Position numbers and translations under genes: made by a program. A stretch of 10,256 nucleotides of DNA from Larix sibirica (taxonomy: Eukaryota; Streptophyta; Pinopsida; Pinales; Pinaceae), in NCBI GenBank assembly GCA_004151065.3, contig NWUY0300012785.1, positions 15,240 through 25,495 of the forward strand, written 5' to 3'. Of this stretch, positions 8,251 to 10,256 are shown in pieces (positions within the stretch are counted from its first letter, which is position 1; each line of letters starts with the position of its first letter). The notes below the pieces were generated by a model. That model ran no database searches and was not told where the DNA came from. It worked only from the letters and a program-made list of their open reading frames with translations.

Positions 8251-8827
8251 TGGGAAATATGGCAGGCGCGAAATCAATTTATTTTTTATGGAAAGCATAC
8301 ACAAGTGTACAGGGTGAGCACGAAGATCATGGTGTCCCACATTGAACTACAAACAACCAGTCATAATGTTAAGGTTATGCCTAATAGAACAAAAAATCCT
8401 CGAAATTTTCCTCCTAATTGTTACAAGGGTTGTTTTGATGAGGCATCACAATCAAAAGCTAGTGTTGGGGGTGTGGGAGCTATTATATGGTTGAATGACA
8501 CATGCTACTACAAACTCAAGATGCATTGTGGGGTGAGCACAAACACAAGAAGTGAAATACTTGCGTTGTAGGTGTTGTTATACTTTGCACAATCCATTGG
8601 TATCACAACAATTAGAGTATTTGGAGACTCAAGGATTACTATTGACCAGGTAAACTATAAAGGCAAATTACAGGTTATTCAACTTAAGCTATGGCAACAA
8701 AAGATAAGAGTATTAATTGGAACTTTTGAGGAGATTTTGACTATGCATATTTATAGTCTTCAATATTGTAGCAGATGAATTATCCAAGGAGGCACTTATG
8801 GTGGAAGAAGGAGGTATTTTTTATTAG
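8251..8827 (+). pseudogene. ORF2 RNase H domain
   Basis: This RNase H-fold domain is found at the C-terminus of many plant L1 ORF2 proteins and degrades the RNA strand of the RNA-DNA hybrid. The four acidic residues are visible: GCFDEAS (Asp at 8437), TNTRSEILAL (Glu at 8554), RVFGDSRITID (Asp at 8626) and, after a frameshift near 8760, NIVADELSKEAL (Asp at 8774). TAG 8569 falls where related proteins commonly have Trp. The frame ends at TAG 8825-8827. If that stop is secondary, it runs 29 more codons to TAA 8915-8917. Confidence 0.83.
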
Positions 8828-9247
8828 CAGTGCAATGGGGGATCCATTACTAATCAAGGGGTAATTCATATCTTCCAACAGGCGAGGTTTGAGGGTGGCC
8901 CACAGGATGCACATTAACGAAGGACAACAGCGGATCAAATTCAAACTATTGGTTGAATCCCTTTATCTTATGTATTTTTTGTTTTATAATTTAGTTTTTG
9001 GGTACTAACTAGTTTAGTACACAGCCACGGGGCTCATTATATTTGTCCAATTATTGTTTTGTGCTCATTTTTTCTTGTTGATACACCGGCCATCTGTCTT
9101 CTCTTGGTATGGGTATTTTTCTCGGGACTATGGACGAGCTATTGGACCCATATGACAATTTTTAACAGGTCTATGAGACTGTGTATTTTGTTTAAGACGA
9201 TATGGACATATAGTATTAATACAATATAGTTTTTTTTCTTGAAAAAA
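8828..9247 (+). other. 3'UTR and A-tail of LINE element B
   Basis: About 420 bp of non-coding, T-rich sequence ends in eight T, CTTG and eight A (9230-9249). Those runs form a perfect 9-bp inverted repeat with a two-base loop. The last A residues merge with the TSD. No canonical AATAAA stands close to the end. L1-type RT starts copying from this end, so a terminal stem could matter for recognition, but that is speculation. Confidence 0.7.
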
Positions 9248-9263
9248 AACTCTTTATGTGTAT
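9248..9263. repeat. Target-site duplication of LINE element B, right copy
   Basis: AACTCTTTATGTGTAT is identical to 2316-2331. It directly follows the A-tail, and element A resumes on the minus strand immediately after it. Confidence 0.88.
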
Positions 9264-10130
9264 AGAAGCTAAGGTTTCAATGCATCCTTCCATACTACCT
9301 TTATTCTTTTAATGTTATCTACAAATTGATTTACAATAGATTTCTTGGCTTGGTGATATGCATGCTTCCAATTCCTTATTGTTAGGTCTTTAAAATCATT
9401 CTCCATCAATTGGGCATGATTAAATTTCAAAGGGATAGGAAGTTTCCATTCTTCTACATCTACTCTTAATAAGATTGGGAGATGGTCAGAAGAACCCATT
9501 GAAACCACCCATGATTTGATTATAATCTTATCATTACAAAAGGAATTTGCCAAAAGAAATATGCTAACTCTTTTGAAATTCCTTCCTCACTCCTTCTAGC
9601 ATTTATCCAGGTGGGCACAATCTTGATTGTTTCCACGAGAACCAAGTGAAGACTCTCAAACAAGAGGAGAAAATAGTCTCCAAGAGGATCTTTCCTAGCT
9701 ATCTTCCTCCAGATTTCTCGAAGGTTAAGGGTTAGGTTTATGTCTCCCCTTAAAATCACTTTAGTCCCACTCAGAACACCAAAATTTACCAGATTATCCC
9801 AAAAAGGTTGCATATTTCCATAGGGCCCACAACCATTGAGCAACCTTAATACTTTCCTTGGATCCTGATGATAGCTCCACCAAAACACATGAGTTAACAA
9901 CTGAAGTAAAAACGACATCAAACTTATCATTCTACCCAATTAATGAGCCTCCAAATAACCCTATTACATCTACATAATAAAAATTCTAGTCCTTTAAAAT
10001 AAAAGACAAGAAATCCAAAGCTTTATAGCCAACGCACATTGTTTATTATAACATAACTAAATTGGCTAACTCCTTGTGTACATCCCCAACTCCTCTTGTT
10101 AACACCTATTATGGTTTCCACTAGGGAAAG
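9264..10130 (-). pseudogene. LINE element A, ORF2 endonuclease domain (decayed)
   Basis: This is the minus-strand endonuclease domain of a second, older L1-type LINE. Reading from about 10130 downwards, a degenerate WNIRG-like start (IIGVNKRSWG) is followed by LVML, two stops where Gln-Glu is expected, and TMCVGYKA. Then come LDFLSFILKD, VDVIGLFGGSLIG and DKFDVVFTSVVNSC. After a shift the text reads GPYGNMQPFWDNLVNFG, ILRGDINLTLNLREIW and DPLGDYFLLLFESLHLV. After another shift near 9550 it reads SMGSSDHLPILLRVD and VVWKDALKP. The GDINL Asp/Asn and SDHLPI Asp/His survive, but the catalytic Glu is lost to TAA. It differs from element B in most non-motif positions, so it is another family. Its downstream part lies beyond element B at 2184-2331 and 1795-1961. 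Confidence 0.85.
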
Positions 10131-10256
10131 TAAAGGAAAGCCCCCACCAAAGCCCCCAAGGTCACCCATCAATATTTTGCACCAAATAAAGAGTCAGGAA
10201 ACCCCAAAATAGCTATGTGTCAAGCAAATCCAAGCGATATGACCGAGCCATAGTCA
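10131..10256 (-). other. Upstream flank of element A ORF2, content unclear
   Basis: By position this should be the ORF1-ORF2 spacer or ORF1 end of element A. I see no motif such as a CCHC knuckle that would prove it. The window ends here. Confidence 0.25.

Larger units (their letters stand above)
4755..8917 (+). pseudogene. LINE ORF2 (endonuclease-RT-zf-RVT-RNase H), multiply disrupted
   Basis: ORF2 is the LINE's replication polyprotein. It nicks target DNA, extends the nick using the element's RNA as template, and has an RNase H at its C-terminus. Domains follow in the standard plant L1 order. In-frame stops seen are TGA 5310, TAA 5790, TAG 6420, TAG 6677, TGA 6896, TGA 8056, TGA 8065, TAA 8248 and TAG 8569. 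The coding text changes frame near 5836, 5998, 6240, 6430, 7705 and 8760. The original stop is TAG 8825-8827 or, if that too is a mutation, TAA 8915-8917. The ATG at 4755 is the natural start because the endonuclease N-terminal motif follows four codons later. It lies 94 bp after ORF1. No full polyprotein can be made. Confidence 0.88.
2332..9247 (+). mobile_element. LINE element B (L1 type), full length but defective, 6.9 kb
   Basis: This is a non-LTR retrotransposon bounded by a perfect 16-bp TSD. In order it holds a 5'UTR (2332 to about 2820), ORF1 with DUF4283-like and CCHC parts (to 4660), a spacer of 94 bp, ORF2 with endonuclease, RT, zf-RVT and RNase H domains (4755 to 8827 or 8917), a 3'UTR and a tail of about eight A residues. 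It inserted into element A in the opposite orientation. Every ORF is broken, so it cannot move on its own. The presence of 5'UTR and ORF1 argues against 5' truncation, though the exact original 5' end is unproven. There are no LTRs, integrase or protease. Confidence 0.9.

Noticed and set aside
2332-9247. LTR retrotransposon or integrated pararetrovirus
   Set aside because: There are no long terminal repeats, protease or integrase. An AP-type endonuclease precedes the RT, and a TSD plus A-tail mark a LINE.

Overview
The window looks like a piece of a large, repeat-rich seed-plant nuclear genome. A conifer or other gymnosperm is my guess. The reasons are AT-rich intergenic sequence, decayed plant-type L1 LINEs carrying an RNase H domain, a tRNA-derived SINE, and one exon of a plant-type nuclear gene for a mitochondrial protein. 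There are no bacterial-style operons, rRNA genes, ordinary tRNA genes or CRISPR arrays.

Layout. Positions 1-1198 hold no gene I can support. Positions 1199-1413 (minus strand) are a clean first coding exon of the GRIM-19/NDUFA13 homologue, an accessory subunit of mitochondrial complex I; the remaining exons are not recognisable in the window. Upstream of it (about 1414-1794) lies the presumed 5'UTR and promoter. From about 1795 upward the sequence is retroelement. An old minus-strand L1-type LINE (element A) was split twice. A 196-bp tRNA-derived SINE (1975-2170, minus strand) with a 13-bp imperfect target-site duplication (TSD) sits in it. A 6.9-kb plus-strand LINE (element B, 2332-9247) with a perfect 16-bp TSD sits about 150 bp away. 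On the far side of B, element A resumes at 9264 and runs as a decayed endonuclease domain to about 10130. Its probable ORF1-ORF2 spacer reaches the window edge.

Element B has a complete LINE layout: about 490 bp of 5'UTR, ORF1 (DUF4283-like domain plus a CCHC zinc knuckle), a 94-bp spacer, ORF2 (AP-type endonuclease, reverse transcriptase, zf-RVT domain, RNase H), a 3'UTR and a short A-tail. In a live element, ORF1 would coat the RNA and ORF2 would nick target DNA, prime cDNA synthesis there and help remove the RNA strand. This copy is dead. ORF2 carries about nine in-frame stops and at least six frameshifts. The endonuclease has also lost its first catalytic Asn, although the RT FVDD and the RNase H D-E-D-D residues survive.

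I found no previously undescribed system. The most informative structure is the nested insertion history: A first, then the SINE and B inside it, all just upstream of a probable complex I gene. It is supported by two TSDs and by element A's protein similarity continuing on both sides of each insertion. Protein-family names come from motif recognition by eye, not from a database search.
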